In this document: piece after piece, positions 1 to 13,245 of the stretch | Numbering within the stretch: the stretch's first letter is position 1 | How the letters are laid out: each line of letters starts with the position of its first letter | Assembly (NCBI GenBank): GCA_036345935.2 | Contig: JADWOT020000746.1 | Coordinates: 1 to 64,000, forward strand | Length of the DNA: 64,000 nt | DNA from: Taenia hydatigena | Taxonomy: Eukaryota; Platyhelminthes; Cestoda; Cyclophyllidea; Taeniidae | Direction of reading: 5' to 3' | Translations under genes and position numbers: made by a program | The notes under the pieces: generated by a model | The model's database searches: none | What the model was told of the DNA's origin: nothing | The model's input: only the letters and a program-made list of their open reading frames with translations

Positions 1-1710
1 ACTAGGGCAATGAAAACGAAGACGAGAGCACACTTGATGCGGTATGCCAACTGCATGCTCTCTTTGGTTAAATGCTTGGAAGTCGGCCAAGTGCGGCGCG
101 ATGCGGTAATTCCCACGCTCATGACGTCGTTGACAGAAAGTGCCAATCGTCGGTGCGAGTTGAGAGTGTGGATGTACAAGGGAGGGAATTCGCCAAATTG
201 TAAGTGCACACAATCATGCATACTTCTGTTTGCATAGCATTTTTTTATTTATTCAGTTTGATTTGGCCTGCCTCTTTGTCATTAAGTGTAGTCTTTTGCA
301 CCTGCAACACACTTGGGTGACTTACGGCTAACTGTACCTTCGTTAGAGCCACCTTCTACTTTTTCCTTCGTTGTGTGGTCCGCTTGTTTGTGCGGATCTC
401 GAGTAGGCGTTTTGCCACTACTGATGTCCATTAAACATTAGCAAGGCTAGTGTTTGTGCTCATTAGCCTCTAATCATGTCCCTGGCTGAATTCGCTCACT
501 TTCGTAACTAATCGTGCCACTTGTTTTGCTTTTCATTGAAGTGTACATGCGCATAAGATTCTTAATAAATACAAGTGAAAGCTGTCAGTGTGTTTACTTG
601 AATGCTCTGGTGCTACTGTTAGCCGATGGAGCATACTGGACGCCAAGCATTGATGCATTAATTGACATCATATCTCTTGCAACTGCCTGCAATGAGACAC
701 AATTCTTACCTCCAATTAAGGGTTCTTCCTTGTAAGTCATACCGGTAGTTGATGCACCGTGCATGAGCGGATCAATTAAGCATGCTCCAGCCAGTACACT
801 CCTAATCAGAAGGTTTGCCGCTCTTTTATCTCTTCCTCCTGTCTTCCAGCTTCCAAGAAAGCTTTGCATTTTTTCGGAATCCGTGTGCTATTTTAGACTC
901 AATCAAATTTTATGGAACTGTCAGGAGATTTCGTCGGTTCATTCGCAGTTGTTATTGTGTCTATGGAGGTTGGAATGGAGATGATGCAAAAGCGCCACAT
1001 TGCTTGAATCTGGCTTTGTTTGGTGTCTTTATCGAAACCACCGTATGAAGCTTCTTAGGATAATAGCCTCGGGAATGCTCGTAACTGAGGCGTTTAGTAA
1101 AGACACAGTGTTATGGTAACTGCCCTGCAGGCAACACACTAGTCATCTCGGTGTGTAATCCCGCTGTAATAGAGATGTGGTAGTGGCTGCGTAGAAGTAA
1201 TTTGCCTTGTTAGTGGGCTAATAGTTAATTGACGGGTCGTAGATGCAGGTCTGATCCTACATGCTTTTTTGTGCATTGGCAAGCATTAAGATTCGTTCGT
1301 TTACTTACTTTCCACTTACCTGTTTATGTGGCTATTTGGTTAGTAGAGATTTGGATAGGTATGCAGACAAAGAAGGGAGAGCTGTTGCTTTTTCCTCTGT
1401 AGAGTTGCCTGTCTAGTACTCGATTCTTCCCTTTTTCGGTCTACCTAATTGTCTCCTGTCCCATCCGTCGAACTCACTACCTCCCTACCTCTTTCTTTTA
1501 CGGCTTTACTGCAGACGCAAGGTAATTGGTGGAGAAGTATTTTTAGAAAGGAAAGGAAACTTGGCAGTATTTTGTTGTTTCTGTGGTACTTCCAAAATCT
1601 CAGTACGAATTTGTTAGAGGAGAATTACGGTTGTCAATGTGTTCGCACATTCATGAAATGATTGAACCTACCAAACCCATGAAGTCGGCCTTGAACTACC
1701 CCAGGACAAA
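1..1710. other. Unassigned sequence, left end
   Basis: I see no supported gene here. The longest open frames are under 95 codons, overlap each other on both strands, and show no recognisable motif. There are short pyrimidine-rich patches (for example around 1430-1500) and no tandem array. The segment ends at an undetermined base at 1711, so its continuity with what follows is not guaranteed. Confidence 0.6.
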
Positions 1711-1711
1711 N
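1711..1711. other. Single undetermined base (N)
   Basis: This is the only N noticed in the window. The next base, 1712, is the outermost base of the left inverted-repeat arm: its partner at 19301 still pairs, while 19302 would pair with the N itself. An N placed exactly at a repeat boundary suggests a closed gap or forced join in the assembly. An ordinary ambiguous base call is possible too. Confidence 0.9.
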
Positions 1712-4700
1712 CTGATTGGCACGCAGTACATAAAGGGCGAGAAAAAGAAGAGCTTTTGGCACCAACACAGCAAGTGGTATGCAAATGTGAGTCGACTGCT
1801 ATCTTTTAAAGGCAGAAACTATAAGTGGCACTGTTCATCGCAATGAATGAATAAATGGGTTTTTTCAGTCTCCGGAGAGAATTAGCAAAATCACCTAAAC
1901 AGCCCGCAGTGACAACCGACGAAGCTCAGTAACACGAATAACATCGTTCAAGAACTACACGAGGTAGAGAACCACCCCTATATTTATTGCTGGAAGCACC
2001 TCGGACACACTCGACACTCCACACTAACTACTTAGGATATCACGACGAGGCAAGCGGTAGATAAGCGTAGGCCAGTCACCTAGCAATAGCATAAACATTT
2101 TGAGAACAACTAGACTACTCCAGCTATTGGCATAAGCAGTGAATGAAGACAAGAACTACACAAGCTAAAGGACCACCTCCCAATTTATTACCAGATGCAC
2201 GGCAAACACACGCACAGACGCCTAAGAGCTTAACCACCCAACTACGTAGGACAGCAACGAAGCAAGCAGTAGGTAAACGTAGACAAACCACTCTCTCCCT
2301 ATTCAAAAACAAAGCAACCAGCAATCGTCAAAGCAAGCGGCAGACGGAGACATCTGCCCAAGCATCACCTGCGAGTGACGGTAAGTCAGCGGAGCACAGT
2401 AGCATACGCAAACAACCAGACAACGAAAAAAGATATTGTAAAGAGAAAATGCTTTAAGCAGAGTACACCTACTACCTTGACATTAACCTCAAAATCAGCT
2501 TTTTTCGATTGTCATTATTTAGGCAAATTCAATTAACCGGAAATCCCAGGCAATATAAGACGTCAATCCCATCGAAATAGGCAAGTTAAAAACAGTAAGA
2601 TGTGTTAAACATGGAAGTGCACACATGATTACGGTTAACTGTAGGTTTGCGAATTCATTCTCCTTAACACTCAAATAGGCCGTATCCAAATTTTAACGAC
2701 TTCAGCGACGACTAACCAGCAGAACAGAACAGAGCAAAGAATGGCCGCCGAAGTACAGTGCAACTTTTTTACAGTGCTGTTGGCATGACATGTGTGCAAC
2801 ACAGCCACGTAATGCACTGAAACAGCCAATGTCGATCTAAGACAGCAATTTAAACAAATGTAAAGAACTAAAAATGATAAATTAATCTAAAAAACCAAAA
2901 GCGACATGAAAACAAAGGTGCGCTTGAAGGTTTTTATCTGACAGTTACTACAAATGAAGACAGTCTCTGTAGGCGCAAAAGAACAGGTTATACAGGAGGT
3001 TTCCAGTCCTCACAAACGAAGCCTTGCTAGTCAAATTCACGTTGGTCGCACTAGGTAGGAACCGTAGTAACGACAGACAACGAACTACAGCAGCGGCTTT
3101 CAAAACGACAAAAATAAGGTACAGGGGTACAAGAAATTAGGCAGATATTTGCGCCAGCCTCCAAAAGTAATGCGAGAACTGGGCGGGTTCAACGGAGGCC
3201 CCGAAATGAGAATGTCTGATTTAACGAGTCTCGATTCCTACGATACCGTGAAAATTAGATCTAATTTACGTACACAAATTAATAAACTTTATGTGCCCAA
3301 GGAAGAAACCAACAAAAGAACCAACTGCACGATTAGAAAGGCATTAGTACAGCATTCGGCACTAACAATAAAATTGCAAGTTCCCTGAAAATAAATGCCA
3401 ACAACAACTGTGTTGAGCACGTAAGGACAAAGTGGTGGGCAAAACATGCACCTTATTGAATTAATGCGGCTGAAAGTGTTAGCTCAAAAGAAGTACAACA
3501 TTGCAAAAAGCAAAGTAAGGCAACGACAGCTGGAGGAACTCATGTCACTCCTTGACAGCGCCTAAATTGACAAGCACGAAGACGACCAGCACAGCACCTA
3601 CAAGGTCGCCGAATGGCCTGGCAAAGCAAAGAGGGTTAATTTAAAAGCAAAATACTAAAATGCTAAAAATAATTAATAAAATTATTATCTATCTAAATAA
3701 ACGAAAAGGATACGAAAGTGAAAGCAAAAAGTCACGCAATCAAAGGCCACTCCAAAATCTTGAGGTAATTTAGAATAGGATCACCTTCAAATTAGCAAAC
3801 GAATGATATAAAAGGCCCTAAAATGATGCCGATTCAATCCGGTACAGAATTTACGTAGTAATGGACCACTAGATGGAGCTCCGGTCCAATTCAAGGTAAG
3901 ATTATGCAATAATAGGCCTCCAAATGGGTGGGAGACTATGAGAATGTATGACTTACGTAGTAATAGCAGCCGGGGCTGGGATTATACGCAAGGCAATGTC
4001 AGATGATGTCACAGCATACTCCTGGGTGGAGGTTAGACCTTAATTCAAGGTCAGATGACGTGATTGTGTACCCTCGGATATCATTTAGCTCCACTTTAGT
4101 GACCTAAGCATTGTTCTTGAGTTCGGATTTCGCTGCAAGTAATACCGGTAGAACCGAGAAATGATTGCTAATTGGCGTCATTTTAGATCCAACTACTGCC
4201 CTATCAAGCAACGCAAAGCAGCCACTTTCTCTCCTCTCCTCTCCGTCCTCAAGACTTTCCTTTCTATAACTAATTCTATTCTAACGAAATCTAGCAGCAC
4301 TTGCCAAGAAAGCTTTTGAATACTTTTTTTAATAAGCCATGTGTTTGGCCTTATTGACCCCGATTTTACTGTTCTTCACCTCATCCTACCTACCTGCCCA
4401 CCGTCATATATGTGTGACACACGCTGACAGTCACAGTTCCACCACCTTACAGGCTTTCTTTTTTCCTTTTTAATCCCTTTTCTTTCCTTTTTTTACTTGT
4501 GTTAAACTCATTTATTTGTTTGCTATCCTAACTATGCCTGTTTCCCCCGCCACCATCATGATTAGTGACCTTCCTTCCGCTCGCAATCAATATTCCTTAT
4601 TTCTTTCGTCACTTCTTTCTCCCCTTCCTTGCATATCTTCTTCTTTTACCTTTAGTTTTTGTTTCTTTTTCTTTACCTTCCACTACTGTCTTTGTACTGC

Positions 4701-5563
4701 GCGCCGCACCGCACTGCCACAAATCGTTCCTTCAATGCATCTCGTTTTTAAAAAGAAGAATCAAAACGTTTTGAAGGAATAAGCTTAACACCTAATCTCT
4801 ACTTCATATGTGCCGCTGTACCAATTAATTGCTCCCCCACTATTTTTTAACTTTTATCGTTTTTTCCTACCGTTGCATGTATGTGACACACCTAATTTTT
4901 CACTTTTCCTTACCTCTATTCCACCCTCCCACCTAAATCCATTATGTGCATAACATTTTCTTTCTTCTGGTTCTTTCTTTTTTTTCTTATAGCCTCCTTT
5001 GTAATGTCTTTCATAGATGACTAACGATCGTTTATCCACCTTTCTTCCTTCTTTCATTTATTGTTAGCGTATTTTTTCTTCTACGCCGTTTCATATCCCT
5101 ATCACATTTCTGCCGTTTCCCCTCTATCCCAGCATCCGGAATTACCTCTTCCTCCCTTTCCTTACCTTCCTCTACCTCTACGCTCCCACTTCATTGACAC
5201 AGACACACACTCGCCTTTAATGTAACGCATTCATTCACTACTACTTTCGGTTTCTTGTCGTGAGCATCTTGTTCTCTTCCTCCTCCCTTTTTTCACCCTT
5301 CTTTCTTACCCTTTCTTTCCTCCATTTATCCATGTATTCACCGCAGAAGACTTTTCACCTTCTGTTCCTCATTTATCAAGCCTATTTCCCCTCCTTCATT
5401 ATCACACACGCACCAGCTAGCAGCGAGATAAAGTCCTTCTCCTCAACAGATAGAAAACCAAGACAGGCAGTTAGACAGGCCCTACACATAACTTTTCCTT
5501 GACCAGGCATCCTGTGCTGCTCACACCTCCCTTTCTTCCATTTATTTGCCTTCTTACTTTTCC
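1712..5563 (+). repeat. Long inverted repeat, left arm (3,852 bp)
   Basis: Every position i in this arm pairs with position 21013-i on the other strand, so it is the reverse complement of 15450-19301. The position sum stays constant over the whole arm, so there is no indel, and several stretches compared base by base showed no mismatch. The match stops at 5563 (5564 is C where the partner predicts T). Content is non-coding in appearance: an AT-rich part at 2450-4200 and a pyrimidine-rich part at 4200-5330. Short ORFs inside it (such as 2143-2457 and 3149-3388) exist identically in both arms and have no recognised family. Perfect identity implies a very recent duplication, ongoing conversion between arms, or duplicated use of one contig. 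Confidence 0.95.
4440..5335 (+). repeat. Pyrimidine-rich low-complexity tract
   Basis: This is a long run of C/T-dominated sequence on the plus strand with many TTCTTCC, CTTTCC and TTTCTTT blocks. The hydrophobic short ORFs read across it (4516-4782, 5260-5502) are a by-product of this bias (TTT and CTT codons), so I do not call them genes. The same tract appears as a purine-rich strand at about 15678-16573 in the other arm. Confidence 0.75.
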
Positions 5564-7088
5564 CCCTCAGCCTCTTGTCAAGGAAACAGCCTCATTTTAG
5601 GCATCTCTGCATCAAAAACTCCTGAATGGAAAGGAAATGAACTCGACTCTCTCATATGCTTACGTTCTGCGTGGGTTTGGATATGGGACGCTGAGTAGTT
5701 CAGATCCGTGTAAAGAGTCTTCAAACTGATTTTAAATTTGCTAGGGTATCTTCGCGTGTTAAGACTTTGATCTAGATAAGGAAACCTAGGTAAAGAAATC
5801 AAAATACCAACGGAACGATGCCACTAGTTCGAGCAGTGTGTGGTAGGGTTTACGGCTAATTCAGGAGAGGTAGGAACGCTATGCGCTGCGAATTTAGTCT
5901 GATCGAGACAATCTTTTTATCAAGTCAGGAGTTTTAGCTTTGAGGTTGCGGATTTTATGCAAGTTCAGCTCATTAATTACATGCTAACAATCTTGAACAA
6001 ATTTGGATCTGGTTCGTCCACCACGACTGACTGTAGGGCTGTGGACGTGCTCATGCGAAGTCGGTCAAATGCAGCGCCAGCAATCAACGGTATTTTTTTA
6101 TCTGATAGCATTCTGAACTCCTACACTAGCATCTTTTGCCAATTGGAAAACACTAAGCCAACACTTTATAATTATCAAGCCCTAACACCTGCATTGTGTC
6201 TCACCATGCTCCATTTACCCTACCGGTCTAGCACATAGGTAAAGGTGCCCACGTGCGTTTACCTTTCGTTCATTGCAAATTATCGACTCATGAATACCGC
6301 CTCCTTTCGCCTCACTTTTGTCACTGGCCTTGACAGCCTCCGCCAAAACCAACGTAACTTAATCCCATCTCGTTCTTTTGAGTCATTATTTCTGACCACT
6401 TTTTGATGGAGTCTGCTTGCCTCTCATCCATTTGTTTATGGCCCACTGTTCACTTGTACTTCAAACTTACCCCTCAAACACAATTGCACTTTTAATGATG
6501 CAGACAAGACTGGACTGCAACCATCATGTTGCATGCTTCAACCTAACTCCTCAGCATATTTAGGGTTCATAATTCCTCTTCTTGCTTCACTTTTAAGGTA
6601 CTGCTTGAGGTGCCCATTCACATTTAGTCGTATCGAAAGTTTTCGTTGTTTATAGTCTCTAGTCTAATGAAACTGCGTAAGCTCAGCTTTGTCCTTTTGT
6701 GCAAGGCAGCCAAAGTGTAGCAATAATATGCACCCACCTTTTCTTAGTCAGATTGGGATGCACAAAACCACATTTGTTGATTGTTTCCATTAACAATAAT
6801 AAAGTTTTGTTAGAATTTCACCTCATGTTCACAGTTATATTCGCAGCCCTTCGTCAAATAAAATTAAACCTACAACTGACCAAGTGATGCGAATTAAAGG
6901 ATTGAGTGTTCTGCGACATCCATTTATGCACCTGCCCAGGCCACTCCGAATTAAACCGCCTTAACAATGCATCGCCTATGATGCAGAAAAAGAATGCGTC
7001 AGCACAGCCCCTCCATCAATGGAGAAGGCAGACGAGAGTGTGGTCGAATGAAAGCAGATGAATTGAATTGGTTTAGATATAAATTATA

Positions 7089-7354
7089 CAACAACGGTTA
7101 GCCGATCCCGAGAAAAGTCCTCACAACTTCTTCTCACAGTACCATTGCGTTATTTACCTACATCTGCAGCTTCCATACATCAATACGTTAGCATTGGCTA
7201 CAACACAAACAACAACGCTGTCAAATATGCGTAGAGCATACTCACTTGTTAACAAGTATAAGTGAACCTGCAAGATCTGGGTCTATCAATGAAGCCCAAT
7301 GAAACTGCAACAACCATTTGAATGGTTGCAACGTGGTTCATCCTATTTACACGA
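7089..7354 (+). repeat. 266-bp dispersed repeat, copy 1
   Basis: Aligns without gaps to 24864-25129 in the same orientation, about 86% identical by eye; both copies are 266 bp. The match ends abruptly at both sides with unrelated flanks, as expected for a dispersed element. Near the 3' end this copy has a perfect 18-base palindromic stem, CAACCATT-TG-AATGGTTG, at about 7310-7330. No ORF, poly(A) tail, tRNA-like A/B box or obvious target-site duplication was seen. It could be a short non-autonomous transposon or a fragment of a larger one. Confidence 0.8.
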
Positions 7355-8840
7355 TAGCCGCTGACCAGGTGGGAGTTTAGCTATTCAGGTGAGTGGCTCG
7401 GCTAGTCAGTCATTTAACGATTTTGTCTACAGCTAAATCAAACTGACTCGCTTGCCATCGAATGTGACTGTGACTGCAAATAAGTCAGGTGCTGCCAAAT
7501 TCGTCACATCCTACTGGTAATTGTACAGGGAGAATATGTTAGCTCAATAAAGTGTCGACGACCGCACTACCAACTCTCACTTAAACCAACAATGCTCATG
7601 CTTTCTTAGCGATGTAATGCGATGGTGGCAAGATGGCGTGCGTGCTCCAAAATTAATTGCGAATGGAACACAAAACACTTACATGGGCAGTTGAGTCAGA
7701 CACATGTTAAAATATTGGATAATCAAGCAAAAGAAAACAGGTGAACCCAATTTCACAGGCTTATTAGGCTCCTGCTAAAAAATGCCTTATTCCGTTTAGT
7801 ATTTGAAAGGTCAATCTCATAACAATTAAGCCTGCCTCACCCATGTCCTCAGTGATTCCAGAGGAAATTGCAGAGCGCAGGCGGCTTACACGATTAGACC
7901 ATATTTTGCCAATCAGCTGATGTTTGGCACAGGTTACCCAAAAGGGTGCAAAAATTATGAACTTATTATCAAAGGTTCATTTGACCATGCGCCACCTCTC
8001 GCATCTCAATGACGCCTACGCGATTTGCGGTAAGCCTTGGCCTCGATGTGAAATCCGATTATGGTTGCGACTGCGAATCATAACTTGTAACGCTCACCGA
8101 TCTCAAATTGGTGCTTTCCTATTTAAACAACACTTAGAGAGCGTAAAGTCAGCCACTAGAAAGCAAAATCAAGGTTGTCTAATTTTAGAATTTACATTCC
8201 TTAGTCTTCAACGTGAATTCGGCATGTAAACCGACCAATACAAAGCGGTGAGTAAATTTACAATCCAAAATCGGTGTTTGGAGGTTAGCAGCGAAGCTTG
8301 AAGCAGAAAAAATGCGTCTCAGTGTCTGCGAATACACGTCACCAGATGCCACACGTGCGATGACGCGGTTCGCAGGAAAATCGACGAATTCAGGAATATC
8401 TGGTAGCAAAACTAAGCATCATTTCTGACGGACTGGTTAAGTTAGATAATGCAAGCAAACAGCCTTTGATGCATCAAATTTACATTTCAAAACTATTAGC
8501 ATTTAGTAAATCCTTATCCTCATACGCAATGGCTAAGTGCCAAGGGACTAAGCAAACATTATAGCTTACAAATGCGCTTCCACAAAGATAACAGCACTAT
8601 GCTAATAGATTACCTACGACTTAACGACTTCAAATCACTTTTATTTTGCCTCGAACCCAACCACCACGTTCATAAAAAGTGCAAGTATTTTCAAGTATAA
8701 TCGTGCATAAATTATTTTGAAAGCTTATACGCGCTTTATGGAATGCCGCCATAGACTAGCTAATCACAAGCATGGTAAAGCGCGTAAAGCTTTACTTCTT
8801 CTTAATATGATATGGAGACAGGCCCACTGTACCATCTCCA

Positions 8841-8902
8841 CTAAATTGATCGTCCAATCATTTTGCCACCGGTTGCACCAAATGCGAAAACTATCAGGTA
8901 AG
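8841..8902 (-). CDS. Possible terminal exon paired with 9146-9492
   Basis: On the minus strand a strong pyrimidine tract (CCCCCTTTTTCCAG) ends in AG at 8904-8903. The next 62 nt read as a short hydrophobic tail (YLIVFAFGATGG...) ending in TAG at 8843-8841. The reading phase (two bases completing a codon) fits the phase-1 donor of the candidate exon at 9146-9492, which would happen by chance one time in three. It is too short to identify. The opposite strand has a good-looking donor at the same place, so the call is speculative. Confidence 0.15.
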
Positions 8903-9145
8903 CTGGAAAAAGGGGGAAAGCGAAAACCGCCTAAGGCCTCGAATATCTTCTGCAAGCAGTCCAAGGTCGGACGGAGATCCAACATTTGCTACATTGAGCC
9001 TGTCACATCAAGCGTTTGCTTTGACGTGAGGACGTCGCCCACAGCATTCAGGTGCCCACAATTCCGATGTTCAAAATCAGGACAATCAAGGTATATAACG
9101 ACACAGTCATAATCGCTCAGCTGCATCCATTCTCTTCCTTTTTAC

Positions 9146-9492
9146 CTTCTTCTGACCATTCACGCATGTCCGGCATGGTGTCACCTGCTTCCATCAAGAA
9201 TGGATCCCACTGGTTTGCAAAGTTGGGAACATCCGTAGACACGTCCAAGCAGGAGCGAGTAGAGGAAGCAGAACGCAGTACTGGCAAATCGCATTTGTAG
9301 TGTTTCATTCCGTATGGCAATAGTCTTGTGCAGCGACATGGTGTGGTGATCAAACAGTTGATCGGAGTTTGTGCATCAGCAGGAAACACTTTCGACGAGA
9401 GGCAACGAAATAAAGCCTCTTCGTTATTGTAACGCTGACTTGCATAATCAAAATAATACGCACATCCCTCCACGTCCGCAAAGAAAAGCACC
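9146..9492 (-). CDS. Possible internal coding exon, cysteine-containing
   Basis: An open minus-strand frame of 124 codons from a GTG (9491-9117), extending about 13 codons further upstream, contains a segment bounded by a splice-acceptor-like TCTGCAG (AG at 9494-9493) and a donor-like AAG|GTAAAA (GT at 9145-9144). The 115-codon interior has a mixed, protein-like composition with about seven cysteines (for example a TPCRC motif), aromatic pairs and an acidic end (MREWSEE). I do not recognise a family. Splice-like sites are common by chance, no second copy exists in the window to test selection, and no start codon or promoter was located. An undetected exon, a decayed gene and chance are all possible. 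Confidence 0.25.
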
Positions 9493-12399
9493 CTGCAGAG
9501 GTGTGCGTCTACCCATTTTATGTCCTTTACACTGTGGTGGATCCTAAGAGTATGAATGGGGAGGTCCAGATTTGGTTGCTCTCCTGTTGGCTCTTCCTAG
9601 ACAAAACTCTTAATGGTAAATCTTAGCAACCATCAGAGGGAACATAAATACGAACTGGATTTAATAAGGTCATTTAACGGACGCAGAGTAAATCGAACCA
9701 ATCTGAAACATTACCACACAAAATCTGGCAAAACTACCCATCTGAAGCCTCTTTTATGCGACAATTGATCATCAGCTCCAGTTCTAGTCACTTCTCACAT
9801 CCAGCCAATCAGCGAGGCTTAATGACCAACATAGATTCTTGGAAGCTACTCAGATCTGTTTGGAAGGATTTGTGCAAGTCCTGGCCACACATTCTTGTAA
9901 TTTTTAGTGATATTATGTTGATTTATTCATCACTAACAGGAAAACCTGGCAAATTTGAAATATGGCTTTTAGAGCATAATGCATTGAAATACTAAAGTAC
10001 CTTGTGGCGTGGTTAGCGAATCGACGTGAAGAAGTTTTATTAGTGTAACATAGGACGTAGAAGTATAAAATTTATGGACAGATATAAATATATACGTTAG
10101 AGATATTGGCTAAACTGATGCAGATTGTAAAGTGTGTGTCTTTACATTGTTTTAAAATGTAGAAGAACACAAACGCGCCTTGATGCTAGCAGCCCGATTC
10201 GGTCCAAATCGACAAGGGTCTTTCTCAAATAAAACAACTTAATGCAGGCAATGCTGACGTGTGTTAATAATTTGCATTAATATTCAATAAAGTGGACGTT
10301 CCAACCAGCCGCATGCGTACTTAGCAAAAACACACTATGACAGTGGCACTGTCACTACAAATGCACGAATGCTTTAACCTATCAATGAAGAGTGCTCAAG
10401 GTGGCACTAAAGAGGAATAGCGGTCCCCTTGCAACCCCGGCAATTGCAAGGCATCCTATAGGATGGCAGAATGAATGTCAGTGCTGACTCAACACATAAT
10501 ATCTGACTCTAGCCTAGTCACTCTTCTAATCAGTTGCCATTAAATATCTGCCTAATTAATTCGGTCATCATCCACTCCGATCTGCTGACCGTTGAATTAA
10601 GGCAGGGCGACAAATGCTCAACTGGTGGTATGGAACATCCGACTGTGTGGTGGCGGTTCCAATGTGAGTGATGGACAAGGCGCAGCTCATCTCTCTATGC
10701 CATGCACCCATATGCATGGCTCAGTGGATTATCGCTCATTTCTAGGCCCTGCAATAAAATATTTAGTTCTGCCTCTGCCTTAACTTCTTTCTGCTTATGA
10801 GTAAAATAGTGAAAAACAAGAGACTGCTTAAAGCGAAACGATTTTACGTAGCAAGAATATACTATCGAAAGCCTTCATTACAAAACCAGCATGAAACGTT
10901 GGAATGCTCTGTGTTCTAAAGCATAAATTGCTGCATCTGGGAATGCTCGATAAGTCCTACTTTAGCCTTCAATGTGAGCCGTTAACTTGAGGCATCGCTG
11001 TTATAAGTGTTCAAAAGCCAGAAAAAAGAAGCCGCGTAAGACCGTACATTAATATTTTATCAGAAGGTAGCAAATTTTTAGAAGAAAAGAGTCGCTTCAT
11101 TTTCTTTACTACTTCACATGCCCAGGAAGTCACATGCACATTGCACTGACTACTTGGTCATATCCCTGTTTCATACTGTCAATTTACACGTTATGCCTCT
11201 GCGCTGCTCCCAAAACACCGCGGTGCCTTGAACAAACTTTTGCTATTACGTGTGGTTTTGGGATCACTCGTGCAAAGACAATTGCGAAATCCCGCCGCAA
11301 TTATGGTTCAATTAATATCGAATACTGTGGCCAGTTGAAATAGGAAGGACCAGCCGTAAGGTGAACAGAACCCGCCACCATTCACCAGTTATCAGCGTCT
11401 GATTATGACACCAATTCCAGAACTATCCGCCGTCGTTGCATGTCAGGTAGGTGATGCCTATCCAACAGGACCCGCCATTTACTACATTTTGGGCGTGTTA
11501 TTTACGCATGTATATATTGCATTATTCCAATTCCTTATTTTAATTTTAGTGTAATGTCTAAACGAATTCAAAGTCCGCATAGTTTTAATGTTGCTTCAAT
11601 TAAAAATTGAACAACTTGACGCTGTGGACTACTATCGGCCTAACTCAAGTTGAATGAATGGATCCGGATCTCATGAAAGCCTGATCAATGGAACTTGAAA
11701 AGAGAAGATTGAAGGAGCATGAAAAGGAGAGAAAATTAAGCGACTGGTAAAGAGAATTCGCAATTGGCATGAGATGCCAACGTAGGTGTTCTGTGTGACA
11801 ACGATGTCAACGCTTGTGCAATTCAAGCACATTGCGAGTGATTGAATCGATCACATCTCACTGCCAACACACTGATTCCTTTTATTCCATCTGGATGAAG
11901 ATTGCGCAATCATGCCGTCCACCTGTTTGTCTCAGTCAAAACATAAGGGTTGCGATAACTAAAATTCGGAATTGTGTAATCATTGCGCACAATCACACAT
12001 ACGGGGTCATATAACCAAACCTGTCAAATTTAGATGTTGCCTCGACCATCATTTTTATCATTTGCTATATTGCTAACTCTTGAGTGAATGCAATAAAATG
12101 TCATTGTCAGTTTTAGATTTCCAAAGAGATTTGTATTCAGAGCTACGTTGGACGTCAGTGTCCCCCTTACACTGCCTTTCCATGCATAGGGTATGAGATG
12201 TTCAAGAAAAACTTTTTGAGGCAACGAGTGTAGGACAGAGAAAGGTCGCCTAGTTAAGGATTATTTTGTAAAAAGACAGGACACGAGATGCGATGGGCTT
12301 TGTGCTTTGTTGAGTGGACCCTTACAAAGCTCGTGCATCTTCTTGACCTCAAGCGTGATCAACTGGTCTAGGAAACTAGTTATGGCGTCTCGGGGCTCC

Positions 12400-12640
12400 T
12401 AGACCACGATGTGCGGCGTAAGTCAATGTTATTTGCATGTGCATGCGCATTCATTTCCTTCCAATCCCTAATTTTAAGTTCCACGCATAGTTTTGATTAA
12501 ACAAAGGCATGGCATCCAGCTTAACCTCGCTGAACTTGAAGTAAAGTATGTAGCTTAGTAGTTTCTTTGTGCTAGCCACATTTTTGACCAAACGAGCTCA
12601 GTTGGCTCCATTAACCATGCGTAGACTACAATTCGAGCCT
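12400..12640 (+). repeat. Degenerate repeat family member
   Basis: Shares a series of motifs in the same order with 12930-13170 just downstream: a CATGCGCATTnA block, a TTTCCTnCCA block, a GAAGTAAA block and TTTTGACCAAACGA. Overall similarity is low and gapped, so it is an old copy. The two copies are in tandem orientation about 530 bp apart. Confidence 0.45.
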
Positions 12641-12929
12641 GTTTTGTTTGTCAGCCTCAAAGACCTTGTGCCAAAAATTAAGGGTTCTAAAGTGAGTCTT
12701 CGTCATCGGCACTAACCTGTGCTGGTAGAGTCCGAAGCATTCAACAAAGTGTCAACTTCTCATTTTATATGTATTAGTGAAATGAGGTAGCGCACAACAG
12801 TTTTGCATCATGGCGATGAGGAGTTTCTTCTCCGATGTAATCACCACAACTCGTATTGTGATCCCCATTGTCGCTTAATTTCCTTTCAGTTGGGTGGCTG
12901 CATCGTGTTGTTCATTATTACTGCAGATC

Positions 12930-13245
12930 TTACCCAGTACCAGTGTTGTCCATTCCGCTTGCATGATTTTCTGTGCTCCATGCGCATTTAAATTTATTTC
13001 CTACCATTCGCCAAGTTGAGGTTGTGCGCACGCCTTTCGTTTCAACAATATCACGTCATCCATTCTGACATCAGTGAAGTAAATCTAAGTAAGCAGCTCA
13101 TATTTTTTTTTAAATTTTTACTGGTTCTACTTTTGACCAAACGATTTCATTTGGTCCTCATCATGGCATTTGCTCCAGTTGCGGAATAGGCTACGCATGT
13201 AGCGTGTGCCAATAAAACTCGATTGACTGTCTTATGCGTGGATGT
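12930..13245 (+). repeat. Degenerate repeat family member, better preserved
   Basis: The part 13053-13245 matches the reverse complement of 20157-20345 at roughly 85% (shared landmarks: CATCCATTCT, TTTTGACCAAACGA, CAGTTGCGGAATAGGCTACG, GACTGTCTTATGCGTGG). The upstream part resembles 12400-12640. No open frame is shared among the copies. It is likely a non-coding dispersed element. Confidence 0.7.

Noticed and set aside
420..450. Short similarity to the end of the 50-kb ORF (GCTAGTGTTTG)
   Set aside because: About 20 bases with no similarity before or after; within chance for a window this size.
4516..5502. Hydrophobic ORFs in the palindrome arms (4516-4782, 5260-5502 and mirror copies)
   Set aside because: They lie in pyrimidine-rich DNA where one strand automatically reads as Phe, Leu and Ser codons; duplication in the other arm is not independent conservation because the arms are identical.
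8717..9112. 131-codon plus-strand ORF, longest in the window
   Set aside because: Basic, low-information composition, no motif, overlaps equally open minus-strand frames; near the length expected by chance in 64 kb.
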